From Sphingomonas sp. KR3-1 (GTDB lineage: Bacteria > Pseudomonadota > Alphaproteobacteria > Sphingomonadales > Sphingomonadaceae): a stretch of 64,000 bases of DNA. This document shows positions 1 to 8,863 of the stretch, piece after piece. The translations under genes and the position numbers were made by a program. Every line of letters starts with the position of its first letter. Positions within the stretch are counted from its first letter, which is position 1. The stretch spans positions 744,001 through 808,000 of the forward strand of contig NZ_JBDZDQ010000002.1 of NCBI RefSeq assembly GCF_040049295.1, written 5' to 3'. The notes beneath the pieces are model-generated. The model was not told the origin of the DNA, did no database searches, and saw nothing but the letters and a program-made list of their open reading frames with translations.

Positions 1-159
1 GTTACCGGTGCGGCCCTGGAGGACCTGGACACCATTCTTCTGCGTCACCGTATAGGTATAGGTCACGCCTTCATGGGTGAAGGTGCGGTCACCGGCGAAC
101 GCGGCCGGCGCAGTGAAGGTCAGGACTGCGGCAGCAGCCGCGAAAAGGAATTTCGTCAC
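1..159 (-). CDS. Small exported protein, N-terminal part only
   Basis: The reading frame starts at a GTG (157-159) preceded by a good ribosome-binding site (GGAGAAAG) and runs off the left edge of the window. The first ~22 residues (MTKFLFAAAAAVLTFTAPAA and on to AFAG) are a clear Sec signal peptide. The visible mature part begins GDRTFTHEGVTYTYTV and is rich in Thr, Tyr and Val. This suggests a small beta-rich periplasmic or surface protein. No family can be named from about 53 residues, and the function is unknown. The 226 bases to the divergent DUF1800 gene hold no further gene that I can support. Confidence 0.7.
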   Translation of the reverse strand, partial: MTKFLFAAAAAVLTFTAPAAFAGDRTFTHEGVTYTYTVTQKNGVQVLQGRTGN

Positions 160-385
160 GATCTTTCTCCTTGTTGATAAAGAGCCAGATCGGCATCCAA
201 TTTGTTATGTTCTTGCGGACCCTTTTGTTGCGACGCAGCAAAATCGGCAACCGCAAAGGCCGGGCAGGGCGATTGCACAAAACGCAAGCGGCGAGCCGAG
301 CCAATGTTTCGACGGATCGAAAACGTGGCAAACTTCTGCGACAGTTTGTGCGTAGTCAGGAAATATTGTCACAGGGGATGTCGCA

Positions 386-2008
386 ATGACGGACGCGAGT
401 ATCGCTCTCAATCGCTTCGGGCTCGGCGCCAGGCCGGGCGAGGATCCCGGCAGCGATCCCCGCAAATGGCTGGCCGCCCAGATCGAGAGCTTCGATCCTC
501 GGCCCGAGGCGATCGCGTCGCAGGTGCCCAGCACCCAGGTGGCGCGCGATCTGGCCGATTTCTACGAGCAGCAGCGGCTGCTCCGCCAGGCTGCGGGCCC
601 CAAGGCCCAGCAGGGCGCGGTTCCGTCCAGGCCGGCAGTAGCCCAGCCGCCGATGGCGGGTGGCGCGGCGATGCAGGACATGCAGTCCGCGGCTCCTGCG
701 ATGCAGCCGGGCACGATGCAGGGCGGCTCCATGCAGGACGGCATGAGCGCGCAGCCCGCCGGGGCGCGCATCCAGGCCAAGCCAGGGGCCGCCGGCAAGC
801 CGCTCTATGAAGGCGAGGATGCCGCGATGCTGGCCCGGCGCGAGGCGCGGCGGGTGCAGCAGCAGATCTATGTCGGCATGGTCTCGGCGCGCGCGCTCAC
901 CGCGATCAACTCGCCGACGCCGTTCGCCGAGCGGCTCACGCATTTCTGGGCGAACCATTTCGCCGTCTCGGCCGACAAGCTCGAGCTGGTCGGCATGTGC
1001 GGCACGCTCGAGTTCGAGGCGATCCGCCCGCACGTGATGGGCAAGTTCGGCGACATGCTCAACGCCGTCGAGCGGCACCCCTCGATGCTGCTCTATCTCG
1101 ATCAGGCGGTGTCGATCGGGCCGAACAGCCCCGCCGGCCAGATCGCGGCACGCCGGCAGGCGAAGAACCGCTCGGGCCTCAACGAGAATCTCGCGCGTGA
1201 GATCATGGAGCTCCACACGCTCGGCGTGCGCAGCGTCTACACCCAGGCGGACGTGACCGAGTTCGCCCGCGCGATGACCGGCTTCACCATTGCCGGGATC
1301 GGCCGCGGTGCCGGCGCGCGCTATGCCGGCACCGCCGAGGGCGAGCCCGGCACCTTCGTCTTCGCCGACCGGCTGCACGAGCCGGGCACGCGCACGATCC
1401 TGGGCAAGCAGTGGAGCCAGCAGGGCGAGGCGCAGGCTGCCGCGGTGCTCAACTTCTTCGCCACCCATCCGGCGACCGCGCACCATATCGCCACCAAGCT
1501 CGCCCGCCATTTCGCCGCGGACGATCCGCCCCCCGCGCTGGTTGCCAAGCTCGAAAAGGCGTTCCTCTCCTCAGGTGGCGACTTGCCGACCGTCTACCGC
1601 GCGCTGATCAATGCGCCCGAATGCTGGGCGCCCCAGCCGGCCAAGTTCAAGTCGCCCTGGGAATGGTCGATCTCTGCGATGCGCGCGCTCGGCACCAAGC
1701 AGGTCCAGGCGAACGCGGTGAACGGGCTGATGGGCCAGCTCGGCCAGCCGACCTGGAAGCCAGGCTCGCCGGCGGGCTGGGACGACGTCGCCGGCGCCTG
1801 GGCCGGCCCCGATGCGGTGATGCGCCGGGTCGAGGCGGCCGAGCGGATGGCGCAGCGCGCCAAGGACACGATCGACGCCCGCCAGCGCGCCGCCGAGCTG
1901 TTCCCCGGCGCGCTCAGCCCCGCCACCGCCCAGTCGATCGCCCGCGCCGAAAGCCCGGGCCAGGGCCTTGCCCTGATGCTCGTCTCGCCCGAATTCATGC
2001 GGAGGTAA
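386..2008 (+). CDS. DUF1800 family protein
   Basis: 540 residues, starting at an ATG with AGGGGATG just upstream. The N-terminus (SIALNRFGLGARPGE) and the central blocks RLTHFWANHFAVS and NENLAREIMELHTLGV are hallmarks of the DUF1800 family. The function of that family is not established; its members usually sit beside a DUF1501 gene, as here. There is no obvious signal peptide. Residues ~80-140 form a Met/Gln/Ala/Gly-rich low-complexity insert (repeated MQ, MQD and MQG units) that interrupts the conserved region. The next gene starts 5 bases after the stop, so the two are almost certainly co-transcribed. The family call is firm and the role is unknown. Confidence 0.9.
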   Translation: MTDASIALNRFGLGARPGEDPGSDPRKWLAAQIESFDPRPEAIASQVPSTQVARDLADFYEQQRLLRQAAGPKAQQGAVPSRPAVAQPPMAGGAAMQDMQSAAPAMQPGTMQGGSMQDGMSAQPAGARIQAKPGAAGKPLYEGEDAAMLARREARRVQQQIYVGMVSARALTAINSPTPFAERLTHFWANHFAVSADKLELVGMCGTLEFEAIRPHVMGKFGDMLNAVERHPSMLLYLDQAVSIGPNSPAGQIAARRQAKNRSGLNENLAREIMELHTLGVRSVYTQADVTEFARAMTGFTIAGIGRGAGARYAGTAEGEPGTFVFADRLHEPGTRTILGKQWSQQGEAQAAAVLNFFATHPATAHHIATKLARHFAADDPPPALVAKLEKAFLSSGGDLPTVYRALINAPECWAPQPAKFKSPWEWSISAMRALGTKQVQANAVNGLMGQLGQPTWKPGSPAGWDDVAGAWAGPDAVMRRVEAAERMAQRAKDTIDARQRAAELFPGALSPATAQSIARAESPGQGLALMLVSPEFMRR

Positions 2009-2013
2009 GCCCG

Positions 2014-3171
2014 ATGACCGCACTTTCCCGTCGCAATTTCGTGGGGCTCGGCGCTTCCGCCGTCCTCGCCACCGCCTTCGGTTCGCGCATCGCCTTTGCC
2101 CGCGCGGCGACCGAGCGACGCTTCGTCTTCATCATCCAGCGCGGCGCCGCCGACGGCCTGCATACCGTCGCCCCGGTGGGCGATCCGGCCTATGTCAGCC
2201 AGCGCGGCCAGCTGGCCGAGGATTTCGCCGCCGCGCCCAAGCTCAACGACATGTTCGCGCTGCACCCGGCGATGAAGAACATCCACGGGCTCTATGGCGC
2301 CAAGCAGGCGCTGTTCCTCCACGCCGTCGCCTCGCCCTATCGCGACCGCTCGCATTTCGACGGGCAGAACGTGCTCGAGACCGGCGGAACCTCGGCCTAC
2401 CAGCTCAAGGACGGCTGGCTGAACCGCCTGCTCAGCATGCTGCCGGCCGACGACAAGGCGATCGCGCTTGCCGCGACCATCCCGATGGCGCTGCGCGGCG
2501 GGGTCGAGGTGGCGAGCTATGCGCCGTCGTCGCTGCCCGACGCATCGGACGACCTGCTGATGCGCGTCAGCCAGATGTACCAGGGCGACCAGCAGCTGCA
2601 CGGCATCTGGGAACAGGCGACCGCCACCCGCATGCTCACCGGCGATCTCGTCTCCGACAATGGCAAAAACGCCGCCGATACCGGCGCGCTCGCGGCCAAG
2701 ATGCTCTCTGCGGCGAACGGCTCGCGCATCGCGATGATCGAAACCGGCGGCTGGGATACGCATGCCGGGCAGAAGGGGCGGCTGGCCGGCCAGCTCAACG
2801 GACTCGATAAGATGGTCGGCGAGCTGCAGAAGGGGCTCGGGCCGCTGTGGAACAACACGGTGGTGCTCGTCGCTACCGAGTTCGGTCGTACGGTGAAGAT
2901 CAACGGCACCCAGGGCACCGATCACGGCACCGGCTCGTGCGCGATGCTGATGGGCGGCGCGGTCAATGGCGGCAAGGTGCTCGCCGACTGGCCGGGGCTG
3001 GCCGATGCCGCACTCTACGAGAATCGCGATCTCAAGCCCACCACCGGGCTCGACACGCTGATCGGCTCGGCGGTCGCCAGCCATTTCGACCTCAACCCGC
3101 TGACGACCACCAAGAAGCTGTTCCCTGACGTGCAGGCGGCGCGGCCGCTTCAGGACCTGGTGCACGCCTGA
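2014..3171 (+). CDS. DUF1501 family protein, Tat-exported
   Basis: 385 residues. The start is the ATG right after the DUF1800 stop, with GGAGG overlapping that stop. The N-terminus MTALSRRNFVGLGASAVLATAFG carries a twin-arginine motif (SRRNFVG) followed by a hydrophobic stretch, so export by Tat is expected; tatABC lies at 12.0-13.6 kb. Blocks FIIQRGAADGLHTVAP, SPYRDRSHFDGQNVLE, GGWDTHAGQKGRLAGQL and TEFGRTVKINGTQGTDHGTG match the DUF1501 family, which belongs to the alkaline phosphatase/sulfatase-like superfamily. The conserved His and Asp residues in these blocks probably bind metal. The substrate is unknown. It forms a pair with the upstream DUF1800 gene. Confidence 0.92.
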   Translation: MTALSRRNFVGLGASAVLATAFGSRIAFARAATERRFVFIIQRGAADGLHTVAPVGDPAYVSQRGQLAEDFAAAPKLNDMFALHPAMKNIHGLYGAKQALFLHAVASPYRDRSHFDGQNVLETGGTSAYQLKDGWLNRLLSMLPADDKAIALAATIPMALRGGVEVASYAPSSLPDASDDLLMRVSQMYQGDQQLHGIWEQATATRMLTGDLVSDNGKNAADTGALAAKMLSAANGSRIAMIETGGWDTHAGQKGRLAGQLNGLDKMVGELQKGLGPLWNNTVVLVATEFGRTVKINGTQGTDHGTGSCAMLMGGAVNGGKVLADWPGLADAALYENRDLKPTTGLDTLIGSAVASHFDLNPLTTTKKLFPDVQAARPLQDLVHA

Positions 3172-3188
3172 TAGGCTTGGACCCCAAT

Positions 3189-3212
3189 CCCCCCGGCGCG
3201 ATCGCCGGGGGG
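3189..3212 (+). terminator. GC-rich hairpin after the DUF1800-DUF1501 pair
   Basis: A perfect 10-base inverted repeat (arms 3189-3198 and 3203-3212, four-base loop CGAT) lies 17 bases after the DUF1501 stop. There is no T-tract after it, so it may be a weak or factor-dependent terminator, or an RNA-stabilising hairpin. The rest of 3213-3425 shows an AT-richer stretch (around 3330-3365) that could hold the promoter of the next gene; no exact consensus was recognised. Confidence 0.5.
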
Positions 3213-3425
3213 ACCCCCGCTAGGGCGTGGATCAGTACAGGCGTCCAGCGCCGACCAGAATGCGATCGGACAAGACCTGCTGGAGCAAAGCGGCGCTCAC
3301 GGGACGAGGCAGCGATCGGGCGACGAAAACCTAATATCAATTAGCGTCCGAGATTAATAACCCAGAGACAGGCCCGGCGCCTTGGTCTAGGTTAAGCTTA
3401 CCATCGGTCAGATATTTGGCCGCCG

Positions 3426-4211
3426 ATGGCTGAGAGATGCGATGCGCTCCCGTCAGAACCGGAGCGGAATTTGACACTCTCTGCGCTCTCGCCGATGCTG
3501 GAAAAGCTTCAATTGTGGCTTCCGCTCGACGAGCAGGACCAAGAGGCGGTATGCGCGCTTCCGCACACGCTGCGTACCTTGCGCGCCCACGAATATATTG
3601 TGCGCGAAGGCGATCGGCCCACCCATTGCTGCCTGTTGCTGTCGGGCTATGCGATCCGCCACAAGATCGCCGGCAGCGGCGATCGCCAGATATTCTCGGT
3701 CCATATGAAGGGCGATGTGGTCGATCTCCACAACTCGATCCTCCGGCGCTCCGATCACAATATCCAGGCGCTGACCACAGCCGAGGTCGCGATGATCCCG
3801 AACGGTGCGATCAAGCAGATCGCCGCCGAGCTGCCGATGGTCGGGCAAGCGATGTGGTACGAGACCCTGGTCGACGCGGCGATCTTCCGTGAATGGACGC
3901 TCAATGTCGGCCGCCGCGATGCGCGCGCCCGGACCGCGCATCTGCTCTGCGAGTTCAGCGTGCGGCTCACGGTCGCGGGCCTGGGCACCGACCGCGACTT
4001 CATCCTGCCGATGACGCAGGAGCAACTGGCCGATGCGCTGGCGCTGACCAGCATCCACATCAACCGGACGCTGAAGGGACTGGAGCAGGACGGGCTGATC
4101 GAGCGGACCAAGCGCGAGATCCGGATCATCGACTTCGAGCAGCTTTCGCGGATCGGCGATTTCAATGCCGGTTATCTGCACCTCGATCGCATTCCGCGCA
4201 GCGTGCAGTAA
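3426..4211 (+). CDS. Crp/Fnr-family transcriptional regulator
   Basis: 261 residues from the first ATG; a second in-frame ATG at 3495 is also possible, and neither has a strong ribosome-binding site. Residues ~45-140 form a cyclic-nucleotide-binding fold (HEYIVREGDRPTHCCLLLSGYAIRHK). Residues ~165-240 form a Crp-type winged helix with the recognition segment MTQEQLADALALTSIHINRTLKGLEQDGLI. The N-terminal cysteine cluster of iron-sulfur FNR proteins is absent, so direct oxygen sensing by a cluster is unlikely. It stands alone, with AT-rich DNA upstream. The ligand and targets cannot be predicted. Confidence 0.9.
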   Translation: MAERCDALPSEPERNLTLSALSPMLEKLQLWLPLDEQDQEAVCALPHTLRTLRAHEYIVREGDRPTHCCLLLSGYAIRHKIAGSGDRQIFSVHMKGDVVDLHNSILRRSDHNIQALTTAEVAMIPNGAIKQIAAELPMVGQAMWYETLVDAAIFREWTLNVGRRDARARTAHLLCEFSVRLTVAGLGTDRDFILPMTQEQLADALALTSIHINRTLKGLEQDGLIERTKREIRIIDFEQLSRIGDFNAGYLHLDRIPRSVQ

Positions 4212-4266
4212 CGCCTTGATAAGACGCGTTCCCGCGCAAACCAGGCTTTAACGTTCACCTTGCTAT

Positions 4267-5031
4267 GTGCGCCTTGTCGCATATCGAGGATGGAAGCTGC
4301 CCACGTCTCCGCCATCGCAAAAGCCGCTGCGCACCGCGCTTGCCGCGCTCGGCAAGTGCCTGATCGCGCTCGCGGTGTTCGCCGGCATCTTCGGCGGCTG
4401 GATGTGGATGAAGGCGCGCGAGCCGCTGCCCGGCGCCTCGGCGCGCGAAGGCGCCTGCGTGCTGTGGTTCGTCGGCAGCTCGTCGATGAGCCGCTGGAAC
4501 ACGCTGCAGAACGACCTGCGCCCCTGGATCGCGCAGAACCGTGGCATCGGCGGCGCGACCATGGCCGAGATCAACCTGCATTTCGAGCATGACCAGGCCA
4601 AGCACAGGCCACAGGCGATCATCTATTATGCCGGCGACAATGATCTCGCCTTTGGCCGCACGGTCGACGAGACGATCGCGGACCTGCGCGACTTCCTGCG
4701 GATCAAGACGCAGCTCTTCGGCCAGACGCCGGTGTTCCTCATCTCGCTCAAGCCGAGCCCGACGCGCTGGGACCACCGCGCCCAGCAGGTGCAGTTCAAC
4801 GCCGCCGCCCGCGCGATCGCCGATGCCCAGAGCGACGTTGCCTATGTCGACACGGTGCCGCTGCTGCTCGAGCAGGGGAAGCCGGGGCCGTTCTTCAACG
4901 AGGACGGGCTGCACCTCAACGACGAGGGCTATCGCCGCTGGAAGATCGCGCTGCGCCACGCGATGAGCGAGGCGATGCCGATCAACGTGCTCAAGAAGTG
5001 CGACCCGGGGATGCTCCAGCCCACCGCTTGA
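4267..5031 (+). CDS. SGNH/GDSL-family hydrolase, membrane-anchored
   Basis: 254 residues from a GTG start. A hydrophobic helix at ~29-50 (ALGKCLIALAVFAGIFGGWM) probably anchors the protein in the inner membrane with the enzyme in the periplasm. The SGNH blocks are visible: block I WFVGSSSMSRW (nucleophile Ser about residue 72), block II GIGGATM, block III YYAGDNDL with its Asn, and block V EDGLHLNDEGY with the catalytic Asp/His pair. Such enzymes remove acetyl or acyl groups from polysaccharides or lipids. The next gene is an acyltransferase-3 homologue, which suggests a linked acylation/deacylation role; that link is inference. Confidence 0.85.
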   Translation: MRLVAYRGWKLPTSPPSQKPLRTALAALGKCLIALAVFAGIFGGWMWMKAREPLPGASAREGACVLWFVGSSSMSRWNTLQNDLRPWIAQNRGIGGATMAEINLHFEHDQAKHRPQAIIYYAGDNDLAFGRTVDETIADLRDFLRIKTQLFGQTPVFLISLKPSPTRWDHRAQQVQFNAAARAIADAQSDVAYVDTVPLLLEQGKPGPFFNEDGLHLNDEGYRRWKIALRHAMSEAMPINVLKKCDPGMLQPTA

Positions 5032-5142
5032 TTCTTACCGCGGTTTAAACCATTTCGGTTCGATAGCGGAACAACTGCTTAAGTATTTTAACCTAGGTCA
5101 CGTCGCATCGAACTGCATGTTTGGTTGCGTGAGGGGGCGTAG

Positions 5143-6246
5143 GTGCAAGGCGAGCGGATTGCCGGCCTGGACAATTGGCGTGCACTGCTGATGCTCGCGG
5201 GCATTTTCCTGCATGCCACCAGCGTGCAGGACATCCAGCTGCCGCTGTTCGTGCTGATCGCCAAGATGTCCGCCAATTTCCGCATGGGCACGTTCTTCGC
5301 GGTGGCCGGGCTGCTCAGCCTCTATGCGGTCCGCAAGCGCGGTGCCGATGCGTGGCTGGCGCGGCGGCTTTTCCAGATCGGCGTGCCGACGATCTTCGGA
5401 CTGTTCTTCCTGAGCCCGCTAATGAGCGCGATCTTCGCCTGGCACAAACTCGGGCTGGCGATGCCCGGGATCGCCGAGCTCGGCTGGTGGCATTTCTGGT
5501 TCCTGGTCGACCTGCTCGTCTATGCCCCGCTCACCTGGTGGCTCTACCGCACCGACCAGACGCATGGCCTGTTCGTCCGTATCGATCGCTGGGCGGAGCG
5601 GCAGCGGCCCTCGCCGACGCTGATCATCCTCGCGCTGGGCGTGCTGTCGAGCCTCAACGTGCTGCTGGTCGGCCGGCTGGCGGCGATGGCGGGGCCGCTC
5701 GGCGATCCCGTCTGGGCGCTGCACCAGGTGGTGGGCTATGTGCCGCTCTATGGCTTTGGCGTGATGCTTGCCGGATCGCCTGCGCTGTTCCGGCGGATGA
5801 CCGCGCGCAGCGGGCCGGCGTTCAACGTGCTGATCCTCGTCCTCGTGCTGTGCTCGGCATCGCGGCTGCTGCCGGGCAATGGCGCAGGCCTGTTCGACAC
5901 GCCGGCGAGCCCGCTCAACGTGGTGACCGCCTGCCTGTGCCCGCCCGCGGTGACGGTGCTGATCCTGCGCTCGGCGATGGCGATGCGCGAGACGCCGGTG
6001 CTGTTCCGGCGCATCGCCGACGGCGCCTTCACTATCTACATGGTGCACTTCCCGATCATCCTGCTGATCGACTTGCTCATCGATCCGCTGCGGCTCAATC
6101 CCTATGCCGGCTATGCGCTCACCGTGGGGCTGGCGGGGTGGCTCTCCTATCTGGTGCACCGCCTGGTGGTGCGCCGTTCGCCCTTCGCCGCGATGTTGCT
6201 CAACGGCATCCAGCCGGGCAAGGTGCGCGCAGTGGCGGCCGAATAG
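5143..6246 (+). CDS. Acyltransferase-3 family membrane protein
   Basis: 367 residues, GTG start. The opening MQGERIAGLDNWRALLMLAGIFLHAT, with Arg and His in the first membrane segment, is typical of the acyltransferase-3 (OpgC/OafA-like) family. About ten hydrophobic segments follow, including ADGAFTIYMVHFPIILLIDLLI near the C-terminus. These proteins use cytoplasmic acyl donors to O-acylate glucans, O-antigen or other surface sugars. The preceding gene encodes an SGNH hydrolase. The 111-base gap between them is AT-rich and could contain a promoter. The acceptor cannot be predicted. Confidence 0.88.
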   Translation: MQGERIAGLDNWRALLMLAGIFLHATSVQDIQLPLFVLIAKMSANFRMGTFFAVAGLLSLYAVRKRGADAWLARRLFQIGVPTIFGLFFLSPLMSAIFAWHKLGLAMPGIAELGWWHFWFLVDLLVYAPLTWWLYRTDQTHGLFVRIDRWAERQRPSPTLIILALGVLSSLNVLLVGRLAAMAGPLGDPVWALHQVVGYVPLYGFGVMLAGSPALFRRMTARSGPAFNVLILVLVLCSASRLLPGNGAGLFDTPASPLNVVTACLCPPAVTVLILRSAMAMRETPVLFRRIADGAFTIYMVHFPIILLIDLLIDPLRLNPYAGYALTVGLAGWLSYLVHRLVVRRSPFAAMLLNGIQPGKVRAVAAE

Positions 6247-6326
6247 CGGCTTCCTATATTCAGCGCTGTGGCATCGCGCCGCCGCATCCGCTAAGGCGCC
6301 CGCTTCCTTCCTAGCTGGAACCCTGA

Positions 6327-8048
6327 ATGACGCTCTACGCCCGTTTCGCCGCGCATCTGAACCTTGCCCTGGATGCGCTCGTCCTCGCCGGTGACCTGCC
6401 TGCGGGGCTGGAGCGACGCGCAGTCACGGTGGAGCCGCCGCGCGACGCATCGCACGGGGACCTGGCGACCAACGCCGCGATGGTGTTGGCGAAGCCCGCC
6501 GGCACCAACCCGCGCGCGCTCGCCGAGAAGATCGGCGCCGAGCTGGAGAAGCTGGACGAAGTCGCTTCGGTCTCGATCGCGGGCCCGGGCTTCATCAATC
6601 TGACGCTGACCGACGACACCTGGCGCGGCGAGCTGATGGCGATCCTCGATGCCGGCGACGACTATGGCCGCTCGACCGTGGGCGCCGGCACGACCGTCAA
6701 CGTCGAATATGTCTCGGCCAATCCGACGGGGCCGATGCACATGGGCCATTGCCGCGGCGCGGTGGTGGGCGATGCGCTGGCGTCCTTGCTCGAATTCGCC
6801 GGGCACAAGGTGATCCGCGAATATTATGTCAACGATGCCGGCGGCCAGGTCGACGTGCTCGCCCGCTCGGCGCATCTGCGCTACCGCGAAGCGCTCGGCG
6901 AGACGATCGAGATCCCCACTGGTTTCTATCCGGGCGACTATCTGAAGCCCGTCGGCGAGAAGCTCGCTGCCGAGTTCGGCGACAAGTACGTCCATGCGCC
7001 GGATAGCGAGTGGCTGGTGCTGTTCCGCCAGATCGCGGTCGCCGCGATGATGGACCTGATCCGCGCCGACCTCGCGCTGCTCGGCATCCATCACGACCTG
7101 TTCTCGTCCGAGGCCGAGCTCCAGGCCGCGGGCAAGCCGGAGCAGGCCGAAGCCTGGCTGCGCGAGCGCGGCTTCGTCTATGACGGCGTGCTCGAGGCGC
7201 CGAAGGGCGAGACGCCCGAGGATTGGGAGCCGGTCGAGCTGCCGCTGTTCCGCTCGACGCAGTTCGGCGACGATCAGGATCGCCCGATCAAGAAGTCGAA
7301 CGGCGCCTGGACCTATTTCGGCGCCGATCTCGCCTATCACTTCCAGAAGGCGCAATCGGCCGACGCGCTGATCGACATCTGGGGCGCGGACCATGCCGGC
7401 ACGGTCAAGCGCATCGTCGCCGCGGTGCAGGCGCTGACCGGCGGCGAGACCAAGTTCGACGTCAAGCTGGTCCAGATGGTCCGGCTGATGCGTAACGGCG
7501 AGCTGGTGAAGATGGGCAAGCGCGCGGGCAATTTCGTCACGCTGGCGGATGTGGTGAACGAAGTCGGCAAGGACGTCGTCCGCTTCACCATGCTCACCCG
7601 CAAGGCCGATGCCCAGATGGACTTCGATTTCGCCAAGGTGGTCGAGGCATCGAAGGACAATCCGGTGTTCTACGTCCAGTATGCGCATGCCCGCGTCGCA
7701 TCGCTCGGCCGGCGCACCGCGGAGGCCGGGATCGCGTGTGCCAATGTGGACCTGTCTCTGCTTGATACACAGGAGCTGCGGCTGGTGCAGGCCGCCGCGC
7801 AGTTCCCGCGCATCGTCGAGGCAGCTGCATCGGCGCGCGAGCCGCACCGAATTGCGTTCTATCTCTACGACTTGGCGGCTGAACTCCATTCGCTGTGGAA
7901 TCTCGGCAAGGACGATGCGAGCCGTCGCTTCCTGATCGCGGATCAGGCTGGGTTAACCTGCGCGCGGCTTTATCTGGCGCGTGCTATCGGGCAGATTATC
8001 CGCAATGGCCTTCGCATCATGGGCGTAGAGGCCGTCCAGGAGATGTAA
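6327..8048 (+). CDS. argS: Arginyl-tRNA synthetase
   Basis: 573 residues, the usual length. It charges tRNA-Arg with arginine in the cytoplasm. Visible class I signatures are the HIGH-type motif HMGH at 138-141 within SANPTGPMHMGHCRGA and the KMSKS-like KMGKRAGN starting at residue 395. An N-terminal Add-1 domain (residues ~1-90) and a C-terminal DALR anticodon-binding domain (~450-573) are present. It is the first gene of a long plus-strand run reaching tatC. The SPOR-domain gene starts 4 bases after its stop, so the two are very likely co-transcribed. Confidence 0.97.
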   Translation: MTLYARFAAHLNLALDALVLAGDLPAGLERRAVTVEPPRDASHGDLATNAAMVLAKPAGTNPRALAEKIGAELEKLDEVASVSIAGPGFINLTLTDDTWRGELMAILDAGDDYGRSTVGAGTTVNVEYVSANPTGPMHMGHCRGAVVGDALASLLEFAGHKVIREYYVNDAGGQVDVLARSAHLRYREALGETIEIPTGFYPGDYLKPVGEKLAAEFGDKYVHAPDSEWLVLFRQIAVAAMMDLIRADLALLGIHHDLFSSEAELQAAGKPEQAEAWLRERGFVYDGVLEAPKGETPEDWEPVELPLFRSTQFGDDQDRPIKKSNGAWTYFGADLAYHFQKAQSADALIDIWGADHAGTVKRIVAAVQALTGGETKFDVKLVQMVRLMRNGELVKMGKRAGNFVTLADVVNEVGKDVVRFTMLTRKADAQMDFDFAKVVEASKDNPVFYVQYAHARVASLGRRTAEAGIACANVDLSLLDTQELRLVQAAAQFPRIVEAAASAREPHRIAFYLYDLAAELHSLWNLGKDDASRRFLIADQAGLTCARLYLARAIGQIIRNGLRIMGVEAVQEM

Positions 8049-8052
8049 GCGA

Positions 8053-8784
8053 ATGAATATGCGTGGGGGGGAGGCCGGCTTCGGAGACGATGATCGCCTT
8101 CCCTGGCTGGAGACGGTGGAGGAGGATTACCGCGAGGGTCCGTCCTTTGGCCGCATCCTGCTGCTGATCCTGCTGCTCCTCGCCGTGATCGGCGCGGGGG
8201 CGTTCGGCTATTACTGGTATCAGAAGCAGCAGAGCCTGGTCGGCAATGGCGAGCTGATCGCGGCGCCGGCGGGCGACTACAAGGTCAAGCCCGACGAGCC
8301 CGGCGGCATGAAGGTGGACGGCGAGGGCGACACCGTCTTCGCGACCAGCCAGGGCAATGCCGGCAATTCGAGCATCGACGTGGGTGCGCTTCCCGAAGCC
8401 CCGGTCGAGGGCAAGAAGGTTGCCGACAAGGGCGTGTCGCTGACCGGGGAGAAGGACGCCAAGGTCGCGATCCCGTCCGGCGCCAGCACGCCGGCGGCGC
8501 CGAAGAAGCTGCCGGCGATCGCCGCGCCTGCCGCACCGGCGGCGGGATCGGGCGCGCTGATCCAGCTCGGCGCCTTCCCCGACGAAGGTGGCGCCAATGC
8601 CGCCTGGGCACGGCTGTCGAAGCGCTTTTCCTATCTCGCGCCGCTCGGCAAGTCGGTCGAGCGCGGCGAGAAGGATGGCAAGGCGGTGTTCCGCCTGCGC
8701 GTGAACACCGGCTCGAACAGCCAGGCCCGCGAGCTGTGCGGCAAGCTCAAGGTCGCCGGCGAGAATTGCTACGTGGCGAATTGA
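8053..8784 (+). CDS. SPOR-domain protein
   Basis: 243 residues. The layout is a short cytoplasmic N-terminus, one membrane helix at ~34-54 (ILLLILLLLAVIGAGAFGYYWY), a periplasmic linker rich in Ala, Pro, Gly and Lys (~60-170), and a C-terminal SPOR domain at ~172-243 (GALIQLGAFPDEGGANAAWARLSKRF). SPOR domains bind denuded glycan strands at the division septum, so a role in division or cell-wall processing is expected. It lies 4 bases after argS and just before nagZ, which recycles peptidoglycan. The sequence is not similar enough to FtsN to use that name. Confidence 0.9.
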   Translation: MNMRGGEAGFGDDDRLPWLETVEEDYREGPSFGRILLLILLLLAVIGAGAFGYYWYQKQQSLVGNGELIAAPAGDYKVKPDEPGGMKVDGEGDTVFATSQGNAGNSSIDVGALPEAPVEGKKVADKGVSLTGEKDAKVAIPSGASTPAAPKKLPAIAAPAAPAAGSGALIQLGAFPDEGGANAAWARLSKRFSYLAPLGKSVERGEKDGKAVFRLRVNTGSNSQARELCGKLKVAGENCYVAN

Positions 8785-8863
8785 TCCCGGCCATGCCGCG
8801 GGTGCATGGCCGATAAAGGGGGAGGGGCTTATCCGGCGCCCTCCCTTTCGCTAAGACGCCCGC

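Noticed and set aside
5068..5100. GGAAC at 5068 as an EcfG promoter for the acyltransferase gene
   Set aside because: No CGTT or close variant lies at 16-17 bases downstream.
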